Shown here piece after piece: positions 35,462 to 44,986 of a stretch of DNA of 64,000 nt. A model generated the notes under the pieces. The model did not search any database, was not told where the DNA came from, and worked only from the letters and a program-made list of their open reading frames with translations. Location: assembly GCF_000829375.1 (NCBI RefSeq), contig NZ_AP014624.1, positions 2,356,001-2,420,000 on the forward strand, read 5' to 3'. Numbering within the stretch: the stretch's first letter is position 1; each line of letters starts with the position of its first letter. The DNA comes from Chryseobacterium sp. StRB126 (GTDB taxonomy: Bacteria; Bacteroidota; Bacteroidia; Flavobacteriales; Weeksellaceae). The position numbers and the translations under genes are program-made.

Positions 35462-36114
35462 TGGAAATGCCAATTGAAAACAAGGAAATCATATTCCTTT
35501 TAGCAGATGATCACAGTATTGTAAGGCAGGGAATGGAGATCGTTATTAATGATATTGCTCCCAATGCAAAAGTATATCATACTTCATCTTTACAGCAGGC
35601 CATGGAGCTGATAGAAACAAAGGGAATTGAAATCGCTATTATTGATGCTCATTTTCCCGAAGGAAATAGTCTGCATATTTTACCGCAAATGAAAATGGCA
35701 AACCCGGATATTAAGATCCTTATTTTTACGGGGCTTGAAGAAGATCTGTATGCCCTGAAGTTTATAAAAGCCGGTGCCAATGGATATCTTAGCAAACTGA
35801 GCGAAGAAGAAGAAGTAAGAGAAGCTGTTTCTCAGTTTATCCAGAAAGGAGAGTATTTTTCAGATCTGACAAGAAATTTATTAGTCCAGTTCATTTACAA
35901 CCCGAATGTAATAAGCCCACTGAGCAGTTTAACCAAAAGAGAACTGCAGATTGCAGAAATGTATGCAGACGGATTTGGAAACCTGGAAATTGCGAATAAT
36001 TTAAACATAAAGCAGAATACAGTAAGTACAATCAAAAAAAATATCTTTGAAAAGCTGAAAATAGAAAATATTGTAGAGCTGATTGATCTTATCAAAACGC
36101 ATCATAAAATATAG
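35461..36114 (+). CDS. NarL/LuxR-type response regulator
   Basis: 217 residues. The receiver domain has acidic residues LADDHS and the phosphorylation Asp62 in IAIIDAHFPEG; the C-terminal LuxR HTH contains LTKRELQIAEMYADGFGNLEIANNLNIKQNTVSTIKKNIFEKL split over 145-205. Partner of the kinase immediately upstream, with a one-base overlap. Targets not visible; kinase is HisKA-like, an uncommon match with a NarL regulator elsewhere but frequent in Bacteroidota. Confidence 0.93.
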   Translation: MEMPIENKEIIFLLADDHSIVRQGMEIVINDIAPNAKVYHTSSLQQAMELIETKGIEIAIIDAHFPEGNSLHILPQMKMANPDIKILIFTGLEEDLYALKFIKAGANGYLSKLSEEEEVREAVSQFIQKGEYFSDLTRNLLVQFIYNPNVISPLSSLTKRELQIAEMYADGFGNLEIANNLNIKQNTVSTIKKNIFEKLKIENIVELIDLIKTHHKI

Positions 36115-36438
36115 AATTCCCAACGCCTATTCCGCACTTCTTTATTAGTCCAGTTGTTTTCATCGATAAATATCTATGCCGCATCTGATATGTATCGATG
36201 GGATTTATAGATGATATTATCCTGCGATGTCGTTACTTTGTAGTATAAAATTTACCAAATGAATTGTTAACGCTTTTTTTTAGTTTTTTCACTTCATTTA
36301 AGTAGATAAATGAAATAACTGTAAAAATAATAAACTATAGTTATAGAAAACACAAGTGATGAAAATAAATTAACAAGTGATGAGATTAATATAGAAGTGT
36401 ATGAATGACCTTAAACGTGGATTTCTTGAAAAAACCAA
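36115..36438. other. AT-rich non-coding stretch after the response regulator
   Basis: About 320 bases with no supported gene. It could hold the promoter of the small frame at 36439; the TAnnTTTG box was not found. Confidence 0.5.
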
Positions 36439-36585
36439 ATGATAAGAAAAAAAACACAAATTAATATAAAGAAATCCAAGGTGTGGTTACTAGTACAGAC
36501 AAAAAGGGAGGCAATAAAAGCCTCCCTTTTTTATGTAGTCTGTGACTGGCAGGATGGCAGTAATAAAAGGGCCATAAGGGCCTGA
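36439..36585 (+). other. Possible broken RiPP-like precursor peptide
   Basis: The frame from ATG 36439 begins MIRKKTQINIKKSKV, which resembles the KKxxINLKK leader starts of Bacteroidota GG-leader peptides. In this frame the sequence then loses sense, but from 36483 a neighbouring frame gives VVTSTDKKGGNKSLPFLCSL and a stop at 36543, with a GG followed by Ser, Cys and Pro residues as in a core. A one-step frameshift near 36480 would join them. The GG part also coincides with a terminator hairpin (36503-36532), so the resemblance may be chance. No modification enzymes are nearby. Confidence 0.3.
36503..36532 (+). terminator. Strong intrinsic terminator
   Basis: AAAGGGAGGC (36503-36512) pairs with GCCTCCCTTT (36520-36529), 7-nt loop, then a T run to 36532. 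No annotated gene ends directly before it, so a small RNA or peptide gene likely reads into it. Confidence 0.85.
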
Positions 36586-36740
36586 AGAATATATTTCATG
36601 GATTGGTTTGAAGACCTAGCTTACGAAAAATACGACAAACTGTAAAGTAAATATGAAATTAGAGTGAAGCCGGAAGAGGGTAGATACCGGGTAGTGGAGA
36701 CCATTAATAGATAAGAAGTTTTGGTTTCCGGCTTCTTGTT

Positions 36741-37139
36741 TTATTTAAATTTCTGATTAGCTTCAGGGCTTACAGGGGCGAAAAAATTAATCAGGTTTCC
36801 GTCCGGATCCCGGAATAAAAGAGAACGGTTACCCCATGGCATGGTTGTAGGCTCCTGTACAATATGATCTGTCAGATTTTTAATCCTTTCATATTCAAGA
36901 TCTACATCAGTAACCAGAAATTCTATAATAATATTGCCTTGCCCTCTTGATTCTGCAGGCTGTTCACCACCAAACATTTTCATAGTACGTGTGCTTCCGA
37001 TGGCTATAGTTATGCTGTTTGTACTAAGTTCAGCAAAATCTTCTGTGTACCATTGGGCAGTGAATCCTATTGCTTTTTCATAAAACTGAACGGATTGTTT
37101 GATGTCCTTTGTGATGATTCTTAGCGATGTTAATTTCAT
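36741..37139 (-). CDS. VOC-family (glyoxalase/bleomycin-resistance fold) protein
   Basis: 132 residues, one VOC domain pair: N-terminal LRIITKDIKQSVQFYEKAIGF and C-terminal WGNRSLLFRDPDGNLINFF, with likely metal-ligand Glu/Gln positions. This fold covers glyoxalases, dioxygenases and drug-binding proteins; the substrate cannot be told. Single gene, about 130 bases left of the Crp/Fnr gene on the same strand. Confidence 0.88.
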   Translation of the reverse strand: MKLTSLRIITKDIKQSVQFYEKAIGFTAQWYTEDFAELSTNSITIAIGSTRTMKMFGGEQPAESRGQGNIIIEFLVTDVDLEYERIKNLTDHIVQEPTTMPWGNRSLLFRDPDGNLINFFAPVSPEANQKFK

Positions 37140-37268
37140 ATAATTTTGTATTTAAAATAATTGAATACAAAATTAAGAGTAAGGTATGACAACAGGGTGT
37201 CAGGAGGATTTTGAAAGCAGAAAACTATTCTCTATAACACTAATTGCTGAAACTGCTAAAGGGGTGTT

Positions 37269-37955
37269 TTAGTAAAAATTAGCAATATCTATTAACTGTT
37301 TAATGTCGAGGAGTTGTATCTTCCGTCCTTCAGATTTGATGAGTTTCTCTTGCTTAAAATCATTGAGAATACGGGCTAGCGTTTCTCTGGCTGTTCCTAC
37401 CATATTGGCAAGGTCTACGCGGGATAGAGAAATTAATACTTCTTCTTCGGGGAAGTCATTAGATTTATATTTGTCATGAAGGATTAATAAGCTTAGTGCA
37501 GCTCTTTCTCTTACGGTACGGTGTGATAAAACGGCAATAAGATTGGCCATCACACTGAATTCATGACTTAAAGATTTTAACAAAAGACCCGAGAAAACAG
37601 AAGACTGGTTAAGGATTTCCAGGAAATTGTCTTTTGAAATAAAAGAGATAACAGAATTTTCCAGAGTGGAAGTGGTATCTCCATAAGATTCCTGACTCAA
37701 AATGGCCGAGTATCCGAAAAATTCCCCGGAACTGTAGATATAGATGATCTGCTCCCGACCATCATTATCTACCTTATATTTTTTTATTTTCCCTTCATTC
37801 AGATAATAGATGCCATTGGGCTTTGTACCATCTGTGAATATAGCCTCGTTTTTGCGGTAGTTTTTAGTTTTCATAGCTTTTAGAAGCAAATTCTTGTCAT
37901 ATTCAGGAAGTTCATCAAAAAGATACTGATTGTTGAAAATAAATTTTGAGATCAT
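37269..37955 (-). CDS. Crp/Fnr-family transcription regulator
   Basis: 228 residues. The N-terminal cyclic-nucleotide-binding-like barrel (EAIFTDGTKPNGIYYLNEGK, YSSGEFFGYSAIL) precedes a Crp-type winged helix (LSRVDLANMVGTARETLARILNDFKQEKLI). No Cys cluster for an iron-sulfur centre is seen, so it is not a classic Fnr. It reads away from the cysteine-synthase-like gene, and the shared 394-bp region probably contains its sites. Confidence 0.92.
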   Translation of the reverse strand: MISKFIFNNQYLFDELPEYDKNLLLKAMKTKNYRKNEAIFTDGTKPNGIYYLNEGKIKKYKVDNDGREQIIYIYSSGEFFGYSAILSQESYGDTTSTLENSVISFISKDNFLEILNQSSVFSGLLLKSLSHEFSVMANLIAVLSHRTVRERAALSLLILHDKYKSNDFPEEEVLISLSRVDLANMVGTARETLARILNDFKQEKLIKSEGRKIQLLDIKQLIDIANFY

Positions 37956-38349
37956 AATTTTTCTACGCAGGCTATTGAATAAACGTTCAGTTTGTAACTT
38001 AAATCACATTTTAAACCAATATAAATCACCAGATTTTCTGTCTGAACGGATTAATTTTACAAAAGTAATGAAATAGATTTTGAATGAGAATAGATAACAG
38101 TTTTAATCGCAGTGAGACAGCTGTTAATCCCTATAAATAAAAGAAATTTTATAGTATTCGCAAACGTTGTATTGAGAATAACTACGATTCTAAGAATATA
38201 AAAGATGTAAAAATAACACTGGATAAAAATTTAAGTTGACATGTTTTTCACAGCGGTTGCTGACATTTCTAAATTATTTTTTTTGCTTATTTATTTTATC
38301 CAGTTATTTTTAAGGAATACTTTTTTGAAATTGTTTTCTAAAGGTAATA
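37956..38349. other. Divergent regulatory region between crp-like and cysteine-synthase-like genes
   Basis: 394 bases. TAAATCAC appears twice in direct orientation (38000-38007 and 38022-38029), 22 bp apart, about two helix turns, near the crp-like start. No other gene or RNA is seen. Confidence 0.4.
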
Positions 38350-39387
38350 ATGATGAATGTATTTGATAATATTTTAGACCTGATAGGAAGTACTCCTTTG
38401 GTAAAGCTTAACACCGTCACAAAAGAAATTCCTGCAACAGTATATGCAAAACTGGAATCTTTTAACCCTGGGCATTCTACCAAGGACAGAATAGCATTAC
38501 ATATTATAGAAGCTGCCGAGCGAAAAGGAATTTTAAAACCTGGCTCCACTATTGTAGAAACCACGTCAGGAAATACAGGGTTTTCCATTGCAATGGTCGG
38601 TATTATAAAAGGGTATCGGTGTATTTTAGCTGTAAGTGATAAGACAAAACCTGAGAAAATAGCTTATCTAAAGGCTTTGGGTGCTATTGTTTATATTTGC
38701 CCGGCTAGTGTTCTTGCGGATGATCCAAGATCGTATTATGAAGTGGCCAAAAGGGTCGCAGCGGAGACTCCGGATTCTATTTATATTAATCAATACTTTA
38801 ACCAGCTCAATCCAGAAGCTCATTATTTAAGTACTGGTCCTGAAATATGGAGCCAGACCAAAGGGAAAATCACTCATCTTTTTGCCTGTTGTGGTACTGG
38901 AGGAACTTTGTCGGGCTCGGCAAAGTTTTTAAAAGAACAGAATCCGGATATCAAAGTAATTGGCGTAGATGCAGACGGTTCTATTTTAAAAACCTACCAT
39001 GAGACCGGTGAAATCCATCCAGATGAAATCCATTCGTATCAGATTGAAGGATTGGGGAAGAATCTTATTCCGGGAGCTTTATTATTTGAACAGATTGATG
39101 AATTTGTCCGGGTTAATGATGAAAATGCGGCTCATACAACAAGGGAGATTGCTTTAAAAGAAGGAATTATGGGTGGCTATACCACAGGAGCTGTAATGCA
39201 GGCACTGAAGCAATATTCCGAAATGTATGAATTCTCCAAAAATGATAGAGTAGTCCTTATTTTTCCGGATCACGGATCGCGCTATATCACAAAGGTGTAT
39301 AATGACGAATGGATGCAGTCTCAAGGGTTTATGGCGAATGATATTCAGAAAGATGATGAGATCTTCGTGACTGAGTTTGCAGAATAG
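38350..39387 (+). CDS. Cysteine synthase/cystathionine beta-synthase-like PLP enzyme
   Basis: 345 residues of the fold-type II PLP family. Lys45 in NPGHSTKDR is the PLP Schiff-base lysine (usually GGSxKDR; here GHSTKDR). Other marks are TSGNTGFSIA and the phosphate loop CCGTGGTLSG. It should make or break the cysteine beta-C-S bond, either O-acetylserine sulfhydrylase or CBS-type; no C-terminal CBS pair is present. The ATG at 38350 is directly followed by another ATG (38353). Controlled perhaps by the adjacent Crp-like regulator. Confidence 0.9.
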   Translation: MMNVFDNILDLIGSTPLVKLNTVTKEIPATVYAKLESFNPGHSTKDRIALHIIEAAERKGILKPGSTIVETTSGNTGFSIAMVGIIKGYRCILAVSDKTKPEKIAYLKALGAIVYICPASVLADDPRSYYEVAKRVAAETPDSIYINQYFNQLNPEAHYLSTGPEIWSQTKGKITHLFACCGTGGTLSGSAKFLKEQNPDIKVIGVDADGSILKTYHETGEIHPDEIHSYQIEGLGKNLIPGALLFEQIDEFVRVNDENAAHTTREIALKEGIMGGYTTGAVMQALKQYSEMYEFSKNDRVVLIFPDHGSRYITKVYNDEWMQSQGFMANDIQKDDEIFVTEFAE

Positions 39388-39430
39388 AATATTTGAAAAT
39401 ACGTGTTTTGAAACCGATTAAACCATTGAT

Positions 39431-40159
39431 ATGTTCAGACACAGAGGAAAAAACCGTACCTACTTTCACAATCTTAAACTGGCATCAGCGCTCTCTTTTA
39501 TTGCCGGAATTGTGAATATTGTCGGGGTTTTGTCAGTAAAAATCCTTACAACCAATATCACCGGGCACTTTGCTTTTTTTTCAGAAGAAATATTTCTTAA
39601 CCATTATAATAATGCACTGGTTTATCTCATTTTTATCATTTGTTTTCTGGCCGGTACATTTTGTTCAAGTTTGATTGTTGAATTTTCCTCCCGTCATAGA
39701 GGGTTGAGGCCTCATCTTATTCCTTTATTGCTTGAGATTTTTATATTAGGATTTGTAGGGTTATCCGGAATCAAGCGATTGGAGATTTCAATATCAGACT
39801 ATATGATTTCCGGGCTTTTGCTGTTTGCGATGGGAGTTCAGAATTCTCTGGTAACCAGAGTTTCTCAGTCTGTAGTAAGAACTACTCATCTGACCGGAAT
39901 TTTTACCGATCTGGGCATAGAACTATCAAAACTGTTTTTTCAGGAAAGAGAAAATGAATACAGACAGCTTAAAAAGAATATTGCTCTGAAACTGGTTATT
40001 GTAGGATGTTTCTTTTCAGGATGTATCATAGGCGGGTTTCTGTACAGGATGATGGATCTTAGAACATTATTGCTGGCTGCGGGATTGCTTTTCGGAATCA
40101 TCCGTTATGATAAACTTTTGTACAGATATTACGCCTTAAAACGAAGATTGAGATCATAA
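39431..40159 (+). CDS. YoaK-family (DUF1275) membrane protein
   Basis: 242 residues with about six hydrophobic segments (LASALSFIAGIVNIVGVL, ALVYLIFIICFLAGTFC, and later LVIVGCFFSGCIIGGFL) and the DUF1275 NITGHFAFF, MGVQNSLVTRVSQSVVRTTHLTG signatures. The function of the YoaK family is not established; some members are linked with small-molecule transport. Ends at a bidirectional hairpin. Confidence 0.88.
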   Translation: MFRHRGKNRTYFHNLKLASALSFIAGIVNIVGVLSVKILTTNITGHFAFFSEEIFLNHYNNALVYLIFIICFLAGTFCSSLIVEFSSRHRGLRPHLIPLLLEIFILGFVGLSGIKRLEISISDYMISGLLLFAMGVQNSLVTRVSQSVVRTTHLTGIFTDLGIELSKLFFQERENEYRQLKKNIALKLVIVGCFFSGCIIGGFLYRMMDLRTLLLAAGLLFGIIRYDKLLYRYYALKRRLRS

Positions 40160-40182
40160 ATCATCTTTCAGACCGAAAAAAT

Positions 40183-40216
40183 AAACGGTTACTCCAAAGT
40201 ATTGGAATAACCGTTT
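40183..40216. terminator. Bidirectional hairpin between YoaK and DUF4249 genes
   Basis: AAACGGTTACTCCAA (40183-40197) pairs with TTGGAATAACCGTTT (40202-40216), one mismatch and a 4-nt loop, with AT runs both sides. Confidence 0.85.
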
Positions 40217-40235
40217 TATTGTAATAATAGAAAGC

Positions 40236-41039
40236 CTATTGAATCTGTGTAACCAGAGACCTTACAGTATGTGCAGAGAAATATCCCAAAGCTCCGTTAC
40301 TGATATTACTGGGTGGATTTGCAGGAGTAACGCTGCCTCCATATCCTTCTGAGATTTTAAGAAGAGCACTGTAATAGGTAAATATATTAGTGTCGATAGA
40401 CTGCATTTCAACATGAATAACATCACCAACTACCACTTCATGATCTCTACCTTTATTGTCATCATTAGGAAGTCCTAAAGTCCATTGATTGGGTAGTCCG
40501 TTGTTTAAGTTGTCAGAAAGAACATTGATGTACTTTTTGGGTAGACTATTGATGGTAAAGCTGAAAAGATAGCGGTTACCCAATTCTGCTGGATCTGTAA
40601 AAACAGGCAACAGCGTGTAACTTTTCTTATCTCCAAACATAAAAGAATCCTGTACAAGGCCTTCCAGTTCCACAGCTTGAGGCATGGTGCTTTGAGCTGT
40701 GTACTGTTTTCCTTCCGCCTGTACTTTGAGGGTATAGGTTCTTCCCGGTACTCCCAGGAATGTATTTGTTTTATATTCTCCGCTTCCTGTATACTCCAGA
40801 GTTTCTGTTTGTCCGGTGTTATCACTTAGAATAACCTGAGCACCCGTAACAGCCGGATATTGGTTAGGCTGAGAAAAACCAACAGATTTAGTGATTTTTA
40901 CCGTATAAGATCCTGCGACATCAGTAACGTTTCCTTCAATGACAATGTTTCCACTTTGGTCAGCCAGTTCCAGGTCAATCTCTTTTTCACAAGAAATTAA
41001 TGCAAAGGCAGATAATATGATAAAGAATGCTTTTTTCAT
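40236..41039 (-). CDS. DUF4249 outer-membrane-associated lipoprotein
   Basis: 267 residues; lipoprotein signal ending in LISC (Cys17), followed by EKEIDLELADQSGNIVIEGNVTD, the typical DUF4249 opening, and immunoglobulin-like repeats. DUF4249 proteins almost always lie beside a TonB receptor as here; the start is only 3 bp from the receptor stop on the same strand. Presumably a surface partner of the receptor. Confidence 0.9.
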   Translation of the reverse strand: MKKAFFIILSAFALISCEKEIDLELADQSGNIVIEGNVTDVAGSYTVKITKSVGFSQPNQYPAVTGAQVILSDNTGQTETLEYTGSGEYKTNTFLGVPGRTYTLKVQAEGKQYTAQSTMPQAVELEGLVQDSFMFGDKKSYTLLPVFTDPAELGNRYLFSFTINSLPKKYINVLSDNLNNGLPNQWTLGLPNDDNKGRDHEVVVGDVIHVEMQSIDTNIFTYYSALLKISEGYGGSVTPANPPSNISNGALGYFSAHTVRSLVTQIQ

Positions 41040-41042
41040 GAT

Positions 41043-43376
41043 TTAAAATTTGAAATTGTAAGTGATGTTAGGTACCCAACGGAATAGGGAAGTCTGCATA
41101 GCGCGGGTTGTTCCCGGATTGTTCGGATTGTCTTCAAAAGTAATGGTGTAGGCGTTTTCACGGCCATACAGATTGTAAATTCCGAACGTCCATGATCCAC
41201 GGAAACGCTTATTCGATTCCGGTTCGTAGGTAGCACTAAGGTCCATTCTGTGATAAGCAGGCATTCTGTCAGCATTTCTGCTGCTGTATTGGAATATGGT
41301 CTGTCCGTTCAGCTCATATTTTCCAACAGGGAAGGTCACAGCATTTCCTGTACTATAAAGAAACAGTCCGGAAAGAGTCCATCTTGGATTAAGTTGATAA
41401 GTGGCTACTACAGAAATGTCATGAGTTTTGTCCATTCTGGCGTTATACCATTGGTTATCATTAATTCCATCAATCTTTCTTTCTGTTTTGGATAGGGTAT
41501 AAGAGATCCAGCCTGTCAATTTTCCGCTTTTCTTTTTAGCGATAAGTTCCAGTCCGTAAGCCCTTCCTTTACCAAACAACAATTCACTTTCTACATCTGC
41601 TGCAGTACTGAAGCCAATCTGGGCTCCATTTTTAAAATCGATCTGATTCTGCATAGATTTATAATACACTTCAGCATTCAGTTCGTAATTGTTGTTATTG
41701 AAGTTTCTGCTGTAGCCCACACTGATCTGATCTGCAATTTCAGGTTTCACCGAATAGCTGCTTCCAATCCATTGGTCCGTAGGATTTCCGCTGCTGCTAT
41801 TGCTCAGAAGGTGAAGGTTCTGAGTATTTCTGGAATAACCTCCCTTCACGCTGCTCACCTCATTAATACGATAATTTGCTGTAATACGCGGTTCAAGGTT
41901 GGTATATGTTTTCCCGAATTTTCCTTTTTCTAAATATTGACTTCCTGTAAGCACCCCATTTTCATAAGTGTTGAAAGTATCTCCACCCAATACACTGAAT
42001 AGGGAAAGTCTTAGTCCATAATTAATGGTTAACTTTTCTGTTGCTTTAAAATCATCATTAATATACAGCGCATTTTCCCATGAATATCTTGAATTTCTCG
42101 GGAAAGAATTAACAATCGTTCCTGAAGCACTGCTGGGCGTCAGGGTATGATAAATAGACTGCAAACCAAAACGTACAGAATGTTTGTTTCCTGCAAACCA
42201 GGTAAAGTCCTGCTTAAGATTCCAGTCCTGTATCTTCGAGTTTAGATTGAACTCACTTTCATTATTTTTCAGGCCGATTTTATAATCATAATTGCTGTAG
42301 ATAAAGGAAGTATTGGAAAATAATTTACTGTTGATAATACTGTTCCATCGTAATGTGGCTGTAGTATTTCCCCAATCAGTATTGAATGTATCACCCAGTC
42401 CTAATACATCTCTCCCGAAATATCCCGAAATATAAATACGGTTATTTTCATTAATCTGATAATTAGCCTTCAGGTTAAGATCATAAAAATATAACTTGTT
42501 GTCTTTATAATCTTTAGAAGACTTAAGGAATAAATCGGCATAGGTTCTTCTTCCAGATACAATAAATGAAGACTTTTCTTTCTGAAGGGGGCCTTCTACA
42601 CTCAGCCTGCTGCTGATCAGCCCGATTCCTCCATTGATGTTATAGCCTTTGTTGTTTCCGTCCTTCATTTTCACATCCATTACAGAAGAAAGGCGGCCTC
42701 CGTATTGAGCGGGACTGTTTCCTTTGATAATGCTGGCATCCTTCAATGCATCACTGTTGAATGTACTGAAAAAACCAAGCAAATGCGAAGCATTATAAAC
42801 CGGAGCCTCATCCAGTAAGATCAGGTTTTGATCTGTAGCACCACCTCTTACACTGAATCCGCTGCTTCCTTCACCGTTACTTTTAATACCCGGCAGAAGC
42901 TGTATGGTTTTCATAACGTCCTTTTCACCAAATAATACAGGAAGCTTCTCTATATTTTTGATGCTTAAGGTTTCAGTTCCCATCTGGGCGCTTGAAAGAT
43001 TCTTATCCTTTTTTACTCCGGATACAACCACCTCATCTATCGCATTGGATTTTTGCTCTTCCTGGTTAAGGAAAAGATCCAGTTTCATATTTTGTTCAAC
43101 ATTGATTTGCTGCTCAAAATCCTTGTAACCCGGATAAGAAATAATGATGGTATGGTTTCCTTCCGGCAATGACAGGGAGTAAAATCCATATTCATTAGCT
43201 ACAACGTTAATCGAAGGATTATCGCTTACTTTTACCGTTACACCAATCAGCAATTCGCCGTTTTTTTTATCCTTTACTGTTCCGCTTACGGAGTGGGCTT
43301 GCTGTTGGGCCATCACCAAAGTACTGAAACAGAGCGCAGCTGTGGCTGCGGTAATTTTGAAAAAAGATGTTTGCAT
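41043..43376 (-). CDS. TonB-dependent receptor with carboxypeptidase-regulatory-like domain
   Basis: 777 residues: signal peptide (to about VMAQQ), a CarboxypepD_reg-like domain (SVSGTVKDKKNGELLIGVTVKVSD), a plug (LPGIKSNGEGSSGFSVRGG, DEAPVYNASHLLG) and a 22-strand-type barrel ending in YNFKF. It carries ligands over the outer membrane with TonB energy. Paired with a DUF4249 lipoprotein, it belongs to the PorT/FecA-like receptors of unknown ligand found in Flavobacteriia. Confidence 0.95.
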   Translation of the reverse strand: MQTSFFKITAATAALCFSTLVMAQQQAHSVSGTVKDKKNGELLIGVTVKVSDNPSINVVANEYGFYSLSLPEGNHTIIISYPGYKDFEQQINVEQNMKLDLFLNQEEQKSNAIDEVVVSGVKKDKNLSSAQMGTETLSIKNIEKLPVLFGEKDVMKTIQLLPGIKSNGEGSSGFSVRGGATDQNLILLDEAPVYNASHLLGFFSTFNSDALKDASIIKGNSPAQYGGRLSSVMDVKMKDGNNKGYNINGGIGLISSRLSVEGPLQKEKSSFIVSGRRTYADLFLKSSKDYKDNKLYFYDLNLKANYQINENNRIYISGYFGRDVLGLGDTFNTDWGNTTATLRWNSIINSKLFSNTSFIYSNYDYKIGLKNNESEFNLNSKIQDWNLKQDFTWFAGNKHSVRFGLQSIYHTLTPSSASGTIVNSFPRNSRYSWENALYINDDFKATEKLTINYGLRLSLFSVLGGDTFNTYENGVLTGSQYLEKGKFGKTYTNLEPRITANYRINEVSSVKGGYSRNTQNLHLLSNSSSGNPTDQWIGSSYSVKPEIADQISVGYSRNFNNNNYELNAEVYYKSMQNQIDFKNGAQIGFSTAADVESELLFGKGRAYGLELIAKKKSGKLTGWISYTLSKTERKIDGINDNQWYNARMDKTHDISVVATYQLNPRWTLSGLFLYSTGNAVTFPVGKYELNGQTIFQYSSRNADRMPAYHRMDLSATYEPESNKRFRGSWTFGIYNLYGRENAYTITFEDNPNNPGTTRAMQTSLFRWVPNITYNFKF

Positions 43377-43820
43377 TAGTTTTTTTTAAAGTAGTAGATC
43401 TCTTCTATATTAAGCTGAAGTTTATTGTTTCCTGATGATTAGTTGAATGAATGGGAAATTAGTTACATTCAAAATCTTGATATTATTCAAAAAATAACAC
43501 TTCTCTTATTGTTAATCAATGTTTTCAGGAATTTGAATGTGAAAGATTATGAAGAAAGATTGTAAGGAATGTATTCATTTTAAGGTTGCTGTAGTTTTAA
43601 TCAATCAAAAACGGATTATAATAGTGAAAAATATAAGTGTATAAAATTATTATTTTTATTCATTGATATTGTTTTTTAACCCTATAACGAGAAAAATTGT
43701 TTAATATTTTAATCTTGACTGGCTAGAATGATAGACCAGACGGAAAATATTTTTTCTTTTTTAAGATTCCTCAATCCAAATATTAGACTTATCTTGCCTG
43801 AGAAGAATGATTAGAAGAGT
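43377..43820. other. Divergent non-coding region between TonB receptor and TlpA-like genes
   Basis: About 440 AT-rich bases with no gene. No TAnnTTTG box with a proper upstream partner was found for either side. Confidence 0.5.
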
Positions 43821-44408
43821 ATGGAAAATCTTATAAAGTGGATGAAGAATAATCTTTCCACTATACTATTGACGGTTTTATTCATTGTCATATTGGTTAA
43901 TCCGGATGCTAAAGCGTGGTTGATGAGACAGGTTGCTTCCACTGGAATTCTCAACTCCAGCATTTCCGAATCAACGGAGAAATCAGGAAGTATAGCCGCT
44001 TATACAGGTTTGATGCTGAAGAATGAAGACGGAACGCTCATTGATCCTTCTATTCTGAAAAATAAAGTTGTTTTTATCAACTTCTGGGCATCATGGTGTC
44101 CTCCCTGTCGGGCTGAGTTTCCATCAGTTGAAAAACTGTACAACAAATACAAAACTAACCCTGATATAGTATTCCTTACAGTAAATCTTGATGATAACCC
44201 TGCTCTGGGAAAAACCTATTTAAAGGAAAAAGGATTTAGTGTTCCTTTTATAACTCCTGCAGGAAATATTCCTGAAGCACTTTATAACGGCTCATTGCCA
44301 ACTACTGTTGTACTGGATAAAAAAGGAGAAATCCGTCTTCATCATACTGGAGTGGCGGATTATAGTAAAGATTCTTTTTATCAGCAGATTGATTCATTAC
44401 TGAAATAA
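43821..44408 (+). CDS. TlpA/ResA-like membrane-anchored thioredoxin
   Basis: 195 residues: N-terminal membrane helix (LSTILLTVLFIVILV), then a thioredoxin fold with the redox-active WASWCPPCRAEFPSV motif and a cis-Pro region (SLPTTVVL). It acts outside the cytoplasm as thiol-disulfide reductant, perhaps for cytochrome maturation or disulfide repair. Stands alone upstream of the immunity-like genes. Start fits the membrane anchor. Confidence 0.92.
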   Translation: MENLIKWMKNNLSTILLTVLFIVILVNPDAKAWLMRQVASTGILNSSISESTEKSGSIAAYTGLMLKNEDGTLIDPSILKNKVVFINFWASWCPPCRAEFPSVEKLYNKYKTNPDIVFLTVNLDDNPALGKTYLKEKGFSVPFITPAGNIPEALYNGSLPTTVVLDKKGEIRLHHTGVADYSKDSFYQQIDSLLK

Positions 44409-44444
44409 ACCACAATAGATAAAACACGTTGAGTAACCGGAAAT

Positions 44445-44972
44445 ATGAATTTGTATACCTTATTTTCCTTTCACCCGAAAGAAGAGTATTATTTCTCTGT
44501 GATTGATAAACAGGGAAGCATTTTTGATAAATTTCAGCTTCCTGAATGCCGGGAAATCCCAATCAGAAACAATACCATTCCTATTAAAGAAGAATTTACA
44601 GATCAGTATTCCTTGAATTTAAATGATTTTTTGGAGGAGTATGATATTTATACCTGCTATACAGGCGGTGTAGGGGACTTATTTTCTGAGAAGGCTGTTT
44701 CTGCTTTAAGAAAAGAGCTTTGGGATGAAGTTGAATTTATTCCCTGCATGCTAAAAGGTCAGCCGGTACCTATGTATGCAGCGCTATTCCTGAAAACAGC
44801 ATCTATTGTAAAAGATTTTGAAGGCATGGGTTTTATATTTGAAGATCAACCCTTTCCGGATGCGAAGTATGCGGTTCAGGATGAAAACAAAGGAATTAAA
44901 TTCGTTACTCAGGCTTTTGTAGATCTGATAGAAAAACATCATCTTAAAATTGAATGTAAACTGCGAACTTAA
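44445..44972 (+). CDS. Hypothetical acidic protein of an immunity-like array
   Basis: 175 residues, no signal peptide, acidic overall (NDFLEEYDIYTCYTGGVGDLF). I do not recognise a named family. It opens a run of four same-strand genes (to 46891) of similar size and charge, two of which look like SMI1/KNR4 immunity proteins, so a toxin-immunity role is a reasonable guess only. Confidence 0.65.
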   Translation: MNLYTLFSFHPKEEYYFSVIDKQGSIFDKFQLPECREIPIRNNTIPIKEEFTDQYSLNLNDFLEEYDIYTCYTGGVGDLFSEKAVSALRKELWDEVEFIPCMLKGQPVPMYAALFLKTASIVKDFEGMGFIFEDQPFPDAKYAVQDENKGIKFVTQAFVDLIEKHHLKIECKLRT

Positions 44973-44986
44973 GATAAAACGTGCCC

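Noticed and set aside
36619..36632. CGAAAAATACGA shared with the inverted repeat of the yhcG fragment (29402-29413)
   Set aside because: Only 12 bases of a low-complexity string; not accompanied by the inverted arm, so probably chance.
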